Assembly (NCBI RefSeq): GCF_023101145.1
Contig: NZ_CP073714.1
Coordinates: 4,216,001-4,280,000 of the forward strand
DNA length: 64,000 nt
From: Paenibacillus pabuli
Lineage (GTDB): Bacteria > Bacillota > Bacilli > Paenibacillales > Paenibacillaceae
Reading direction: 5' to 3'
The stretch's first letter is position 1, and the number at the start of each line of letters is the position of its first letter. Shown one piece after another: positions 1 to 9,441 of the stretch. Both the position numbers and the translations under genes were made by a program. The notes beneath the pieces were generated by a model. It had not been told where the DNA came from. It saw only the letters and a program-made list of their open reading frames with translations, and made no database searches.

Positions 1-2
1 CG

Positions 3-161
3 GGATACGTCCGTTCAAAAGAAAATCCTGGCGGTGTATACACCAAGGCATTGCGTGAATTGCCAACAGTGGCGGAAGAATACGCTATCGTCTCCACTGC
101 TCCTCGCGATATGTTATCGCGGTATTGGTCAAATCCGGTCGGTGCTGAAGATATCATATAA
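3..161 (+). CDS. C-terminal fragment of an unidentified protein
   Basis: An open frame enters from the left edge and ends at TAA (159-161), giving 52 residues with normal codon use. It contains a TVAEEYAIVSTAP stretch and ends in GAEDII. I do not recognise the family from this piece. The gene is truncated by the window edge and is convergent with the esterase gene that follows. Confidence 0.5.
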   Translation, partial: GYVRSKENPGGVYTKALRELPTVAEEYAIVSTAPRDMLSRYWSNPVGAEDII

Positions 162-219
162 AGTACTCCCTTCATGAGTTACAATTATGCTGTTGAAATG
201 GACGTTCGGTTCGCGCTTG

Positions 220-1503
220 TTAATCGACATAGCCGAATCCCAGAATCGTGAACCGTTTATCCTCATGCCCGTCTGCCATCTCGATTTCGACCCTGTGCTC
301 ACTGACGTGCTTCTCATTAATCAGGAGCATGGCATGACAGCGTGTCCAGTTCACTTCATGCGGATCGGCTTGTTTGACGAAGACGCCATCCACTTTAATC
401 CGGGCTGTTCCAAATTCGTCGCTTCCGGAATCTTTGAAGATGATTAGAAGACGCTTGCACCGCAAATGCAGCTTGAAGCTTTTTGCTTCCCCCGGGTTTT
501 CACCGGTATTCATCCAATTATTCGGAAAGATAGGCGTGGCATAATCATGATCGTGCATCTCGGCCATCTGCAGATCGGCATCCGTGTGTCCGAAAGAACC
601 ATGATCGATCCTGGCAACCAGGTCAGCGTTCTTCCGATCCAGCAATTGGACACGGACGAAATCGTCTCCGATCAGAGGTGGTTTGCTCAGGTCATGATCA
701 TTCGGGTCCAGTTCAGAACGATCCACTACATCTAGCAGGTGACCTAATGCATCGGCCATCATCTGATGACCCAAGTTGGTTGGATGATAAATATCATGGA
801 AATATTGTTCTTTCGATACGACGTTACCTTCGCCTTTGGTCTTGCGAAATTGCTCTACCAGAGCATCCTTCATGCTCACCATGGGCAGATCATAATGGAG
901 GCCTACCGGAGATAGACGGTCCTGAAGATTCCAGTCGTTCTCAAAAACGCTGAACAGCAGAATGACTGCAGGCTTGTTATCTGCAGATAGCGCTTTCAAT
1001 ACTAAGCTTTCGTAACAGTTCCCTCGTGTCTCATCATCAGCGTCGTTTACTGCAAATTCAATGATGACGATATCCGGCTGAATCGAGCCTTCGCCAAGTA
1101 CATCCCTTTCGTAACGAATGACTCCCAATTCGGAAGGCGTTCCACCTAATCCAGCTTTGACCAGCTGGATGCAGCTTCCATCCGAAGGAGCGAACATCTC
1201 CTTAAACCGGTCATACGAGCGATAGGCGTAGCTGCGGAGATGAATCGGTGCCGCACCAGCGCCATGGGTAATGGAACCTCCAATGTAAGCTATCACTACA
1301 GGGTTGCCTTGTTTGGCTTTCTCAATGGCTCGTTTCAGTCTGACATTGTTCCCTTTGTGTAAAAGGGATCGACCAATGATGTCGAGATAGCCCGGAGAGC
1401 TATAATCGAACTCTGTCTCGTAAGCCGACTCCTTTACTCCAATTGGATCGCGCGGTGCAGCTGTTCCTTGGGTATCTTCTACGTCTCTTGCATCGTCAAG
1501 CAT
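220..1503 (-). CDS. SGNH/GDSL-family hydrolase (probable carbohydrate esterase)
   Basis: The 427-aa protein carries the SGNH blocks. GGSITHG (about 75-81) holds the nucleophilic Ser of block I. GGTPSELG (120-127) is block II-like. EFAVND (149-154) is block III with the catalytic Asn. DIYHP (237-241) is the block V Asp-x-x-His pair. A roughly 130-residue beta-rich C-terminal part follows and may bind carbohydrate. There is no signal peptide, so it is probably cytoplasmic and may deacetylate imported oligosaccharides. An AGGAAGG sequence precedes the ATG. It is divergent from the GH8 xylooligosaccharide hydrolase, which supports a role on acetylated xylan fragments. The exact substrate is inference. 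Confidence 0.8.
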   Translation of the reverse strand: MLDDARDVEDTQGTAAPRDPIGVKESAYETEFDYSSPGYLDIIGRSLLHKGNNVRLKRAIEKAKQGNPVVIAYIGGSITHGAGAAPIHLRSYAYRSYDRFKEMFAPSDGSCIQLVKAGLGGTPSELGVIRYERDVLGEGSIQPDIVIIEFAVNDADDETRGNCYESLVLKALSADNKPAVILLFSVFENDWNLQDRLSPVGLHYDLPMVSMKDALVEQFRKTKGEGNVVSKEQYFHDIYHPTNLGHQMMADALGHLLDVVDRSELDPNDHDLSKPPLIGDDFVRVQLLDRKNADLVARIDHGSFGHTDADLQMAEMHDHDYATPIFPNNWMNTGENPGEAKSFKLHLRCKRLLIIFKDSGSDEFGTARIKVDGVFVKQADPHEVNWTRCHAMLLINEKHVSEHRVEIEMADGHEDKRFTILGFGYVD

Positions 1504-1716
1504 GATACAGTATCACCATCCTTCCTGCGTTAATTTACACTCCCATAAACATGCGGAAGGAACCCAAATGGCATGTTTATTTCAATCGGTTCCCTCTTTT
1601 TCGAGTGTAACACTTACATAATTTAACAGACACCTGATAAAGTATAGGATTTTCCTAAATATATCATTTGGATTTATGTATGATAACGGAAAAATGAGAA
1701 CACCTATGATTTTTAA

Positions 1717-1756
1717 TGTAAACGCTTTAATTTAAGTACATTTGCCGTGATATAAT
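1717..1756 (+). promoter_or_regulatory. cre-like box plus extended -10 promoter of the GH8 gene
   Basis: TGTAAACGCTTTAA (1717-1730) fits the CcpA cre consensus except near its 3' end. An extended -10, TGATATAAT (1748-1756), lies just downstream, with no good -35 hexamer. AAGGAGGA at 1776-1783 is the ribosome binding site for the ATG at 1790. The box would overlap the -35 zone, consistent with carbon catabolite repression. Confidence 0.55.
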
Positions 1757-1789
1757 TGGATTAACCAATGCATCTAAGGAGGAAAGCCA

Positions 1790-2932
1790 ATGAATATTAC
1801 GGGTCAAGGTGCTTATGATACCGGTACATATACCAATCTGTTTCAAAAGTCAGGTTATGATGAACATGAGATCAACGCAAAGCTGGAGGACACTTGGAAC
1901 GAGCTCTTCTATGGAGACGAAAATACCCGAATCTATTATCCGATGGGTGAGGACAAAGGCTATTTACTCGACACTGGTAATAACGATGTTCGCTCCGAAG
2001 GCATGTCTTATGGCATGATGATGGCTGTTCAGATGGACAAAAAAGAAGAATTCGATCGGCTCTGGAATTTTTCCCATACGTTCATGCAGCATGCTGAAGG
2101 TCGATACAAGGATTATTTTGCCTGGCACTGCAAACCTGACGGAACCCGCTTATCTCAAGGTCCTGCACCTGATGGTGAAGAGTTTTTCGCGATGGCTCTG
2201 TTCTTTGCTTCTAACCGCTGGGGTGATGGAGATGCGCCTTTTAACTATAAGGAACAAGCCAGAAGAATCCTCCGCGCATGCATTCATCAAGGTGAAAATG
2301 GCGAGGGGGACCCCATGTGGGACCCGGAAACCAAGCTGATCAAATTTGTACCGGAATCACCATTCAGTGATCCATCCTACCATCTCCCCCATTTCTATGA
2401 GTTGTTTGCATTATATGCGGATGATAATGATCAAGCCTTCTGGAGAGAAGCAGCGCTTGCAAGTCGAGCTTATCTGCATACAGCCTGTCATCCTGTAACC
2501 GGGCTTTCGCCTGAATATGCGAACTATGACGGGTCGCCCGCTCCTGTTCAGCCGCATGGTGATTTTAGACATTTTTACAGCGATGCTTACCGGGTAGCCG
2601 CGAATATTGCTCTGGACTGGGAATGGTTCCGCAAGGATCCCTGGCAGGTGGAACAATCCAATCGAATTCAGTCCTTCTTCAGCGATATCCAGATATCTGA
2701 TTATCGTCGGTATACCATTGAAGGTGAGCCGTTCGACGAACCTTCCTTGCATCCTGTAGGTCTGCTCGCTACCAACGCGATGGCTTCACTGGCTGCGGAT
2801 GGTCCATATGCAGAACATTTCGTCCGCTTGTTTTGGAACACTCCACTGCGCCAGGGCGAACGCCGATATTATGATAATTGCCTCTATTTCTTCAGCTTGC
2901 TGGCGCTAAGCGGCAGATATCGCTTGTATTGA
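1790..2932 (+). CDS. GH8 reducing-end xylose-releasing exo-oligoxylanase (Rex type)
   Basis: The 380-aa cytoplasmic enzyme has no signal peptide. It should remove xylose from the reducing end of imported xylooligosaccharides (EC 3.2.1.156). The GH8 motif NNDVRSEGMSYGMMMAVQ is present with Glu70 at the catalytic acid position of Rex. Asp128 lies in the APDGEEFFAMAL region, and Asp265 in HFYSDAYRVA is the likely base. Length and residue numbering match characterised Rex enzymes closely. The start is fixed by AAGGAGGA six bases upstream. The gene stands alone, divergent from the SGNH esterase, with a cre-like box in its promoter. Confidence 0.9.
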   Translation: MNITGQGAYDTGTYTNLFQKSGYDEHEINAKLEDTWNELFYGDENTRIYYPMGEDKGYLLDTGNNDVRSEGMSYGMMMAVQMDKKEEFDRLWNFSHTFMQHAEGRYKDYFAWHCKPDGTRLSQGPAPDGEEFFAMALFFASNRWGDGDAPFNYKEQARRILRACIHQGENGEGDPMWDPETKLIKFVPESPFSDPSYHLPHFYELFALYADDNDQAFWREAALASRAYLHTACHPVTGLSPEYANYDGSPAPVQPHGDFRHFYSDAYRVAANIALDWEWFRKDPWQVEQSNRIQSFFSDIQISDYRRYTIEGEPFDEPSLHPVGLLATNAMASLAADGPYAEHFVRLFWNTPLRQGERRYYDNCLYFFSLLALSGRYRLY

Positions 2933-3022
2933 TCTTTCGAAAAGCATCTTCCATCCAATCAGAATCATTGCAAATTCAAATTATACGCATCAGCTTTGCA
3001 TCACTCAGATAGAAGTTTCAAC

Positions 3023-3065
3023 AAAAAGAGGACCTTCCGGCTGTTATGGCCGTAAAGGTCCTTTT
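3023..3065. terminator. Bidirectional rho-independent terminator
   Basis: A long stem pairs an AAGAGGACCTTCCGGC arm with a GGCCGTAAAGGTCCTTTT arm across a short loop. It has A/T runs on both sides and lies between the convergent GH8 and GH5 genes. Confidence 0.85.
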
Positions 3066-3074
3066 ACATGTCCA

Positions 3075-4781
3075 TCAATTGCTGACGGCAATAAATTTCC
3101 ATTGTTGATTCGTTGCACCCGTGTACGTATTCTGCTGCAACTTGGCGCCATCAGATGTGGAAGCGTTTTCCACTTCAATCGCTTTGTTACTGTTCACGTT
3201 AATGATGCTCCAATATCCATTGCCCAGATCGTTGACTTTGAAATGCTGTGCGGTCGTGTTCAGATTGCTCATGAGCTGAACCGCTTCACCGTTCGTGAGG
3301 GTACCGTTGCGAATATCAATCACTTTGTCCGGTGAGTTCACGCTGGTTAGTGTATAGCTGCCACCGCCGATGGAGGTCAGAACCCACTTCTGAGGATTGC
3401 CGCCCAGATCGCTCCATTGCTGAAGCTGAAGATTGTTTTGATTTTGCCCCCCAGGAACGTCAATGACCTTATTGGAATGTCTGACCACAATTTTGTAGGT
3501 TGCACCTGACACAAGACCGGTTGTGGGTCCACCACCATTTCCACTACCTGGATACGATTGAGCACGTTCATGGTACCAGTTGAACAGGAATCGTCCCATG
3601 GCACTTCGTGAAGCATCGCCATCCCATTTCAGTCCAGCCGTTGGATCGGCAAAAGAACTGCGCTGCCCTGGCTCAAGAATGAAGCCGTTCATGTGAGCCG
3701 CAATACTAACGTTTCCAGCCGCGTTAAAGATGGTTTTGGTATTGGTACCGAAACCTTCGTTGCTGCCATTAAACAGGTTCCAATAGGCCGAATCACCAGG
3801 TTTGTTCTTAAACCAGGTTACTTCCGTGATATTGATCGGATACTTGTCTGCAGCTGCTTTCACATTGGTATTCCACTGATCTTGCAAAATGGAGAAGTTA
3901 TCATACGCGCCGTAACCCGGATACCAGTGAACCGCATATCCGTAGTTGTTCAGGGGATCCGTCAATGGATGGCTTGCCGTCAGACTGTAGAACTGGTTAT
4001 ACCCCAGACCTGCAGCCCAGATTACGTTATCGGCACCCTGGTTACGAATCGTGGAGATGATGGAGTTCTGGAAATTACGCAGGTCATTCCAGTGATCCAC
4101 AAAATCATTTTCCCCGTTGTATCCGCCCCAATGTCCATTCGCATACGATTTCACTGGCTCGTTAATGAGCTCAAAGTGAACGTTATCGGCACTTTTAATC
4201 TCGGGACGAGATGCAAGATATCCCCAGATTTGATTGAATTTTTGCAGGTTGGAAGCGGTGGTTGCCTGGTCATCCTTCAACGTAAAGTCGAGTCCCAGGA
4301 CTACATACACACCTTTGGTTTTGGCATATTGAATGTATGGGATAATGACGTTCTGCGTAACGGTCTGCACACCGGCAAAATTGTATGTACCCGCCGCCAC
4401 ATCACCCATGTCCTCACGATCAATGAACAGACGTACCTGATTCATGTTCCATCCATGATTGCTGCCGTATTTCGGACTTGTGTCCGCAAATGTATCGGTA
4501 ATGTCTTTCAGGTAGGCCAGTGTAGCCGCATGACGATTGTTGCCGTGCAGATTAAGATAATAATTGCTGTTCTGATATGTCCAGTAGGCACCTGAAGGTT
4601 GATGCCAACCGTTCAGAAGCACAGGCTGATTGTTGCTGTTCACCAGATTCTTGCCACTCACGTGAAGCTTGCCCATAGGCATGCCAACCCACGCCTCTGC
4701 GCGGCTTCCTCCCCATGGAGCAATCGTAATCAGTAAAGCCAAAACGAGTAAAAGTTTACAAGACATCCACATCTTTTTCAC
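3075..4781 (-). CDS. Secreted GH5 glycoside hydrolase with C-terminal ricin-type lectin domain
   Basis: Counting from the GTG, residues 1-30 form a signal peptide ending near AEA. A GH5 TIM barrel follows with LINEP (acid Glu about 208) and INITEVTW (nucleophile Glu about 320). After a Gly/Pro-rich linker near 415-425 comes a roughly 145-residue ricin B-like trefoil with QQW/QKW repeats. The GTG at 4781 is chosen because AGGAGG lies seven bases upstream; an ATG 18 bases earlier would place that site inside the gene. The enzyme is extracellular, probably an endo-acting beta-glycanase; the exact substrate cannot be read from the sequence. It follows the last permease gene of the import cluster by about 200 bp and may have its own promoter. 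Confidence 0.85.
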   Translation of the reverse strand: MKKMWMSCKLLLVLALLITIAPWGGSRAEAWVGMPMGKLHVSGKNLVNSNNQPVLLNGWHQPSGAYWTYQNSNYYLNLHGNNRHAATLAYLKDITDTFADTSPKYGSNHGWNMNQVRLFIDREDMGDVAAGTYNFAGVQTVTQNVIIPYIQYAKTKGVYVVLGLDFTLKDDQATTASNLQKFNQIWGYLASRPEIKSADNVHFELINEPVKSYANGHWGGYNGENDFVDHWNDLRNFQNSIISTIRNQGADNVIWAAGLGYNQFYSLTASHPLTDPLNNYGYAVHWYPGYGAYDNFSILQDQWNTNVKAAADKYPINITEVTWFKNKPGDSAYWNLFNGSNEGFGTNTKTIFNAAGNVSIAAHMNGFILEPGQRSSFADPTAGLKWDGDASRSAMGRFLFNWYHERAQSYPGSGNGGGPTTGLVSGATYKIVVRHSNKVIDVPGGQNQNNLQLQQWSDLGGNPQKWVLTSIGGGSYTLTSVNSPDKVIDIRNGTLTNGEAVQLMSNLNTTAQHFKVNDLGNGYWSIINVNSNKAIEVENASTSDGAKLQQNTYTGATNQQWKFIAVSN

Positions 4782-4981
4782 TTTATATCCTCCTGTCATG
4801 ATCGATTGCTTTTCCTCAATGCAATATCCGATGAATCACAGCAAAGCCTAAGAATAGACTAAGCATCGGTTGGCGCACGCGTCCGCAATCCGTTCCATAC
4901 GATCAGGCGCAAGACTCCTCCTCCTCTCCTCAGATCGTATCGATCTGTCTTGGATCTTTCTTCCCTGTTAAGCCTAACGTT
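4782..4981. other. Intergenic region upstream of GH5
   Basis: About 200 bp without a convincing gene. An inverted repeat ATACGATC...GATCGTAT spans about 4898-4939 with a long loop. A purine-rich AGGAGAGGAGGAGGAG tract on the minus strand lies inside that loop. No clear terminator or promoter was recognised. Confidence 0.4.
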
Positions 4982-5926
4982 TTAGCCAACGATTCCTGTA
5001 CGTTCTACACTCTCAACGAAATAACGCTGCACGAAGAGATAGATAACAATCAAAGGCAGAATGGCGAGCAGTATTCCCGTATCCTGAATCATGCTCAGAT
5101 AAAAAGGATCTGCCTTAGAGGCTCCATCACTTACTTGTTGGGCCAGATTATACGGAAGCGAAGACAGTTGGGTCGACATGACCTTACTTGAAGTCAGATA
5201 CGTGGTCGTGTAGAAGCTGTCATTCCACTGCCATACAAAGGAGAACAGCATCACGGTCACCATCGATGGAATTGCATTCGGCAGCATAATTCGGGCAAAG
5301 GTCCGCCCAATGCCTGCCCCGTCCACATATGCCGCCTCTTCCACTTCCTTCGGGATGCCGCGGAAAAACTGACGAAAGATAAAAATATACAATCCGGCTT
5401 TAAGCGAATTGGCCGTAATGGCGGTCAGAATGAACGGCCAGTAGGTATTCAGCAGGTTCACCGGTTTACCGGCAATCAGTGTCATCAAGCCCATCAGGTC
5501 AAAGCTTTTCAGATTGAGATACACCGGGATCAAAATCGTCGTGGGCGGCACGAGAATCGTGAGAATGACACCTGCAAACAGCAAGTTGCTCCCCTTGAAC
5601 TTCAACCGGGCGAAACCATACCCTGCAAGGGCACAGGACGCTGTCGTTAACAGTGTTGTTGTCGCTGACAGCGCGAAGGTATTGAACAGAGTCGCCCAGT
5701 AATCCATAACCCGGATAGCCTGCTGAAAGTTATCGATCGAGAAATTCTGGGGGATCCATACCACCACTGCGGAATACAGGTCACCCTTATCTTTGATGGA
5801 CGTTGAGATTTTCTGAAATATCGGAAAGAGGATAACAAAGGAAAGTCCAGTAATCAGTACGAACCGAATCACTGACCAGAGCCAACCTTTCCAGTGTTCA
5901 AGCGATAATAATCGAGAAGTCGTCAC
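4982..5926 (-). CDS. Carbohydrate ABC transporter permease (MalG-like, CUT1)
   Basis: The 314-aa inner membrane subunit has about six membrane segments. It carries the EAA loop EEAAYVDGAGIGRTFARIMLP, which contacts the shared ATPase. The GTG at 5926 is the likely start because AAAGGAGG sits about ten bases upstream and a longer frame would overlap the preceding permease. It pairs with that permease 17 bp upstream. No ATPase gene is in the window, as is usual for Firmicute CUT1 systems that borrow a common MsmX-like ATPase. It is the second of two permease pairs in this cluster. Confidence 0.88.
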   Translation of the reverse strand: MTTSRLLSLEHWKGWLWSVIRFVLITGLSFVILFPIFQKISTSIKDKGDLYSAVVVWIPQNFSIDNFQQAIRVMDYWATLFNTFALSATTTLLTTASCALAGYGFARLKFKGSNLLFAGVILTILVPPTTILIPVYLNLKSFDLMGLMTLIAGKPVNLLNTYWPFILTAITANSLKAGLYIFIFRQFFRGIPKEVEEAAYVDGAGIGRTFARIMLPNAIPSMVTVMLFSFVWQWNDSFYTTTYLTSSKVMSTQLSSLPYNLAQQVSDGASKADPFYLSMIQDTGILLAILPLIVIYLFVQRYFVESVERTGIVG

Positions 5927-5943
5927 GCTGAACGTCCTCCTTT

Positions 5944-6789
5944 CTAATCTTGATAGAAGACTCGTTTCGAGAAAATAATGGATACAATCACGAGAATGAT
6001 GGCAATCGCCAGAAAATACACCCATGCCATCGCCGAGCTGAGGCCAAAGTCAAATTTCACGAATCCGGTATCCCGGATCAGTTTAGTCATGGCGTTATTG
6101 GCAAACGAGTCGATAATGGTGTAGATCGCATTGACAAAGATAAGAGGACTGACCATCGGGAATGTAATCTTCCAGAATGCTTCGTACCCGGTAGCACCTT
6201 CCATTTTGGATGCCTCATAGAGTTGAGGAGAAATGGTCTGGATGCCAGCCAAAAAGATCAAAATCTGCACACCCGACTGGCTGACAATCTGATAGATCCG
6301 ATCAACGGCACTGCTCAGATACGTCACGATCCATTCACTCACTCCGGCATCCAACATCAGATATTCCAGTTCGAATGTACCTAGTGCGCTTCCTCCAGTA
6401 CTGTTCTGATTAACAGCATCAATCAAGCTGGTGCTTTCCAGTGACATGATGACACCGGATGCCAAAATAACGGGCAAGAAGAATATGGAACGTGCCACAG
6501 CCCGGCCTCTGAACTTCTGGTTCAGGATGACAGCGAGAAACAGGCTAAATATGACAATAAGAGGCACATTGACAAGCACATCCGTAATCGACTCGATCAA
6601 CGCTCGGTTAAAACTGGTATTGACGGTGAGCGCCTGAATATAGTTGGCAACCCCGGTGAATTGAATGGCAATGCCTTCCGCATTGGCCTGAATCGTGCTC
6701 ATGCTGTAACGCAGCGACGCGAGCAGCGGGATGAAGAAAAATAATACAAATCCGACCAGCCATGGAAGCACGTAGATGACGCCCCACAT
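5944..6789 (-). CDS. Sugar ABC transporter permease (MalF-like, CUT1)
   Basis: At least 281 aa with six predicted membrane segments and a degenerate EAA loop (YEASKMEGATGYEAFWKITFP). The ATG at 6789 lacks a ribosome binding site. In-frame upstream codons encode KWKWGSRTYAQQKA, a basic lead-in typical of these permeases. They run back to CTG codons at 6834 and 6846, overlapping the end of the DUF5696 gene. A translationally coupled non-ATG start is therefore likely. It works with the permease just downstream. Confidence 0.85.
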   Translation of the reverse strand: MWGVIYVLPWLVGFVLFFFIPLLASLRYSMSTIQANAEGIAIQFTGVANYIQALTVNTSFNRALIESITDVLVNVPLIVIFSLFLAVILNQKFRGRAVARSIFFLPVILASGVIMSLESTSLIDAVNQNSTGGSALGTFELEYLMLDAGVSEWIVTYLSSAVDRIYQIVSQSGVQILIFLAGIQTISPQLYEASKMEGATGYEAFWKITFPMVSPLIFVNAIYTIIDSFANNAMTKLIRDTGFVKFDFGLSSAMAWVYFLAIAIILVIVSIIFSKRVFYQD

Positions 6790-6842
6790 GGCTTTCTGCT
6801 GAGCATACGTACGACTTCCCCATTTCCATTTCAGGAGTGTCT

Positions 6843-9425
6843 TCAGAGCTGCTCACCACCAGTCACATAACCTTGAGCTTCCACGGATTGGCCCTCAACC
6901 TCTACAGGAAAATCATTATAATTCACGATCACGAAGCCACCGCCATCATAGGTTGTTCGGTACACACCTTCCGCCAATGCTTCATGCGATTTCATGGATC
7001 GCCCGGCAAATGGAAGATTGGTCTGATTGACCTCGTTGTACATCTCGGCAGCCAGATCTACCCACTGCTCGTAATTGGCCGCGTACAGATCGTCATAATC
7101 GGTCTGTTTGACTACATGATTAGGCGCATTAAACCAGGCAAAGTACGGACTTGCACCATATTCAATCAGCTTCAGCACATATTGTCTCGGGTTCGTATAC
7201 GTCGAGAGATTGTAGGGAGATCCCGTATAACTAATATTTCCATGAACCACCAATTGAAAGAATGGAACCTCCTCATCCTCCAGTTTGAACTGACTGCTGT
7301 TCATTGGAGCATCCGTTAGTCCGGTAACATAAGGCAGCGCGTAGCCATTTCCACCTTCGGCCACAACGGAGCCTGCCTGCTGTTTGATCTGTTCCAGGGC
7401 TTTGGTGACTACGCCCAACGCTTCCGTTCGATCCAGCAGCTTCTTGGGATTCATGTCGCTGTTCAGCTGTTCAGCCAGATCCTGCAGGCTCAGTGATTGC
7501 GCTTGTTCTTCTTTTGAAATAGACTTCATCTCATCCAGCATATCTGTGGTAACCTGATTCAGCTTGTTGGGCGAAAGTACATAGGATGGTGACCTTTCCC
7601 GGTCACGGCGCTGTAAGGCTTGATTCATCGGATACACAACAGCCGGTTCCTGGGTTAACGTTCGTGAAGCCTCTTTATTGGGTTTGAACCCTTTTTTCGA
7701 CTGCACATTCAGCAGAGCTATATCCGGATAAAAACCGATACCCGCTTCCCGTGCGTAATCACTAAATTCGCGCATGCCCTTCTTGCCACCAATGGCTCCG
7801 TCCACCGAAATGGAATCCGGCAGTCGGTGGTGCAATCCATCATTGAACCATCCGGCGTAGCGAACCTGAATGTTGGATACATTTTTCTCCGTCAGCGTGG
7901 ACAGAATCTGCTTGGCTTCCTCAAAGGTCGTAAGCGCCTCAGTCGAATCATAAGGGATACCCAGCATATGCTGCCGGGTTGTCATCCCGCCGAACAATTT
8001 CAGATAAAATGGAATGCCCGCCTGTTCTTTACCCGCTTGCTGCTCAGGAAGTCCACCAGTTTGTAGCAAATAATTCCGATAGAGTTCCGCCAGCCCTGAA
8101 TAGGAAGCCTTCTCCCCGCCGACAAAGGCGTAACGGACAACAAAGTCTGACGCTGTCGGTTTTTTCTGGAATTTGGGAAGTGTTCGCACCATGTCACTTG
8201 CCTGAAGCGTTACATCGCTCTTGTTCATGACATAGAAGCTTGGATATACGTTGTTATAGCTGTTCAGCTTGCCGCTGATATCCGCATTCACCACTGCCAC
8301 AGCGTCCCCTTCCTCGATAATGCCAAGGAAAGCTCCCTCTTTGCGAATCAGTCCAAAGACCGGCAACCGGGCTTTGGCTTCCGCCGAGCCGGCTTCTCTC
8401 AACTTCATCGTCAAATCCGGGCCGTAAACATCTTGTTGATAACCGGGATACTGGAGCTTGCCATTGTTAAAATGGATTAGTGCTCCCGAGCCGTCCGGTA
8501 CAAATATCGATCCCTCTTCATCCATCCCTCCGGCTCCGAAATATTCCAGTACGGATATGGTGTTGATCGGATATTCTTCCGGAAAATGAATGCCGGATGC
8601 AGGAACACGTACCAGCAGGTTCTCACCATCCAGTTCGTATTCCAGCGTCATCATGAAGAGGCGCGGTCCACTTCGCTCCTGATCGATCCCGTGCTCAGCA
8701 TGGTCCTGTGCCAGGTCTTCTTCCGTATAACCGGCCGTGTCAAATGCCTTGAGAGCCCGAGACAGCTGAAGTCCCTGTAGAGCCTTGTCGATTCGAACAT
8801 AAACACCTTCTTCTTTATCTTCGGTATAACCGATCTTCAAAGCGCGTTCTCCTGCCTTGTCGAGCTGTGCTAACAGCTTTTGCTCAAATCGTTCCTTGCT
8901 GATTTTGACCGGCAAATCTTCAATGGAGCGCTCGGTGCTCCCGAACTGATAGTGAACCCGGACCCCGCTTGGCATAGCCTCATAGCTAACCTGCTTGTGA
9001 CCGATGCTATCCGTATAAGAGTTCACCGTACTGCTCTGACCCTGGTTGTTGAAGAAGCTAAGTCTGGCTTGGGATGACAGAAGATCTTTGTTAATGCCGG
9101 CCGCAATCCCGTCCTGCTCTCGATCTGCCGGATTGCTGCGCCAGATCTGTCCGCTCTTGCTGTCCAGTACAGCAATCTCTGCCGTCTTTTCATCGATAAA
9201 CAGCTGCAAGGCTTCATTCCTGGCAATACCAATCATGTCTTGCAGGCGAGAATCGCTGAATGAAGATTTCAGTTGTTCTCCGGGAGGCAGGGAGGGAAGA
9301 TCGGCCTGATCTACAGCTGCTGCTGCCTCACGAGCTTGCGGTGATAGCGAGACCTGGCAACCACTTAGAAGCAAACTGCCAATCAGCAGCATTCCGGTTA
9401 TTTTTTTTGCTACAGCATATTTCAC
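6843..9425 (-). CDS. DUF5696-type lipoprotein of a sugar-uptake cluster
   Basis: The 860-aa protein begins with a lipoprotein signal (LLLSGC, Cys at about 23), so it is anchored outside the membrane. The rest is soluble, with segments such as GIGFYPDIALLN and YVLKLIEYGASPYFAWFNAP that resemble barrel strands. I assign DUF5696 from remembered Paenibacillus proteins of this size and neighbourhood, not from a search. Function is unknown; a glycan-binding or hydrolase-like role is only inference. It lies between a YIP1 gene and a permease pair, and its stop overlaps the probable start of the next permease. Confidence 0.7.
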   Translation of the reverse strand: MKYAVAKKITGMLLIGSLLLSGCQVSLSPQAREAAAAVDQADLPSLPPGEQLKSSFSDSRLQDMIGIARNEALQLFIDEKTAEIAVLDSKSGQIWRSNPADREQDGIAAGINKDLLSSQARLSFFNNQGQSSTVNSYTDSIGHKQVSYEAMPSGVRVHYQFGSTERSIEDLPVKISKERFEQKLLAQLDKAGERALKIGYTEDKEEGVYVRIDKALQGLQLSRALKAFDTAGYTEEDLAQDHAEHGIDQERSGPRLFMMTLEYELDGENLLVRVPASGIHFPEEYPINTISVLEYFGAGGMDEEGSIFVPDGSGALIHFNNGKLQYPGYQQDVYGPDLTMKLREAGSAEAKARLPVFGLIRKEGAFLGIIEEGDAVAVVNADISGKLNSYNNVYPSFYVMNKSDVTLQASDMVRTLPKFQKKPTASDFVVRYAFVGGEKASYSGLAELYRNYLLQTGGLPEQQAGKEQAGIPFYLKLFGGMTTRQHMLGIPYDSTEALTTFEEAKQILSTLTEKNVSNIQVRYAGWFNDGLHHRLPDSISVDGAIGGKKGMREFSDYAREAGIGFYPDIALLNVQSKKGFKPNKEASRTLTQEPAVVYPMNQALQRRDRERSPSYVLSPNKLNQVTTDMLDEMKSISKEEQAQSLSLQDLAEQLNSDMNPKKLLDRTEALGVVTKALEQIKQQAGSVVAEGGNGYALPYVTGLTDAPMNSSQFKLEDEEVPFFQLVVHGNISYTGSPYNLSTYTNPRQYVLKLIEYGASPYFAWFNAPNHVVKQTDYDDLYAANYEQWVDLAAEMYNEVNQTNLPFAGRSMKSHEALAEGVYRTTYDGGGFVIVNYNDFPVEVEGQSVEAQGYVTGGEQL

Positions 9426-9441
9426 TGGATGTCCTCCTTCC

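Noticed and set aside
3693..4595. Long plus-strand open frame (300 codons) opposite the GH5 gene
   Set aside because: It is fully antisense to a clearly functional GH5 reading, lacks a ribosome binding site and shows no recognisable domain.
4860..4930. Possible leader peptide after the AGGAGGAGG tract upstream of GH5
   Set aside because: Spacing to any start codon is poor and the frames are short and unremarkable; a purine-rich tract alone is not evidence.
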